This document shows, one piece after another, positions 63,662 through 64,000 of a stretch of DNA of 64,000 bases. The stretch is from Sandaracinaceae bacterium (lineage in GTDB: Bacteria > Myxococcota_A > Polyangia > Polyangiales > Houyiibacteriaceae). The stretch is from positions 238,918 to 302,917 of the forward strand of contig JADJJE010000013.1 in assembly GCA_016706685.1 (NCBI GenBank), given 5' to 3'. The translations under genes and the position numbers were made by a program. Each line of letters begins with the position of its first letter. The first letter of the stretch is position 1. The notes under the pieces were generated by a model, which was given only the letters and a program-made list of their open reading frames with translations, was not told the origin of the DNA and made no database searches.

Positions 63662-64000
63662 CCTGCTCATCGCGGTCATCGTGGCCGCCATCATCTTCGA
63701 CTACATCAACGGCTTCCACGACGCCGCGAACGCCATCGCCACGGTGGTGTCCACCGGCGTCTTGCCCATGCGCACCGCCGTCATGCTGGCGGCCGTCCTC
63801 AACTTCGCTGGTGCCATCTCCGGCACGGCCGTCGCGCGCACCATCGCCAGCGGCTTCACGGACCCGGCCATCGTCACGCAGCTGGTGGTGCTGGCCGCTC
63901 TCATCGGCGCGTGCATCTGGAACATCATCACGTGGTGGTACGGCATCCCGTCCAGCTCCAGCCACGCCCTCGTCGGGGGCCTGGCCGGCGCGGTGGTGGC
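63654..64000 (+). CDS. pit: Pit-family inorganic phosphate transporter, 5' part only
   Basis: The first 115 residues of an inner-membrane phosphate-metal symporter, cut by the window edge. The family signature DYINGFHDAANAIATVVSTGVL is complete in the first helix pair, and GIPSSSSHALVGGLAGA is the second conserved Pit block. The ATG at 63654 overlaps the DUF47 gene. The remainder lies outside the window. Confidence 0.93.
   Translation, partial: MVSLLIAVIVAAIIFDYINGFHDAANAIATVVSTGVLPMRTAVMLAAVLNFAGAISGTAVARTIASGFTDPAIVTQLVVLAALIGACIWNIITWWYGIPSSSSHALVGGLAGAVV

Overview
This window is chromosomal DNA of very high G+C content that most resembles a Myxococcota bacterium (Polyangia, Sandaracinaceae-like). 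The reasons are two secreted proteins with MYXO-CTERM-type tails (Cys, then a hydrophobic segment, then an Arg cluster), many small lipoproteins with cysteine-rich or Asp/Gly/Val low-complexity repeats, a good sigma-54 promoter, and dense, overlapping, bidirectional gene packing. No phage, plasmid, insertion sequence, CRISPR, rRNA or tRNA was seen. The family assignments come from recognising motifs by eye; no search was run.

Layout. 0-5.6 kb: accessory metabolism (sulfotransferase, MocR regulator with a divergent EamA exporter, GAF protein). 5.7-9.5 kb: a four-gene NrtABCD-type nitrate/nitrite ABC importer. 9.6-19.5 kb: alanine racemase, a two-domain SDR reductase resembling fatty acyl-CoA reductases, MarR and TetR regulators with clear palindromic operators, a P450, a lipoprotein methyltransferase-like protein and an ElyC-like protein. 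19.7-28.1 kb: a periplasmic nitrate reductase (Nap) operon behind a sigma-54-type promoter. Its electron-input module is unusual (tetraheme cytochrome, four-cluster ferredoxin, NrfD) and its NapB is doubled. 28.1-34.4 kb (minus strand): a five-gene operon of hemerythrin/RIC-like protein, radical SAM/SPASM protein, protoporphyrinogen-oxidase-like flavoprotein, PLP decarboxylase and M81 metallopeptidase. 34.4-44.2 kb: a Crp/Fnr regulator, then ric-norC-norB-norQ-norD and nirK-nirV-sco-HiPIP. 45-53 kb: two divergent MYXO-CTERM proteins, one carrying MopE-type repeats, and a MauG/MbnH-like di-heme enzyme. 53-64 kb: aminotransferase/IclR pair, a three-gene biotin-dependent acyl-CoA carboxylase, several lipoproteins, and a DUF47-Pit phosphate transport pair that runs off the end.

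How it works together. Nap (nitrate to nitrite), NirK (nitrite to NO) and NorCB (NO to N2O) form a contiguous denitrification island with its own importer, NO-damage repair (RIC), copper delivery (SCO) and electron carriers (HiPIP, heme-fused NirK). No NosZ is in view. Three Fnr/Dnr-like boxes (TGAC-N4-RTCA type) sit before the hemerythrin operon and regulator, before ric-nor, and before nirK. The latter two have exactly the same 46-nt spacing to the start codon, so one regulator probably controls the whole island.

Sequence quality. At least ten genes are interrupted by single-base indels, nearly all in short G/C runs. In the tandem-repeat protein one 183-bp unit is 184 bp. I read these as likely sequencing or assembly errors rather than pseudogenes, and give whole-gene extents with the break points.
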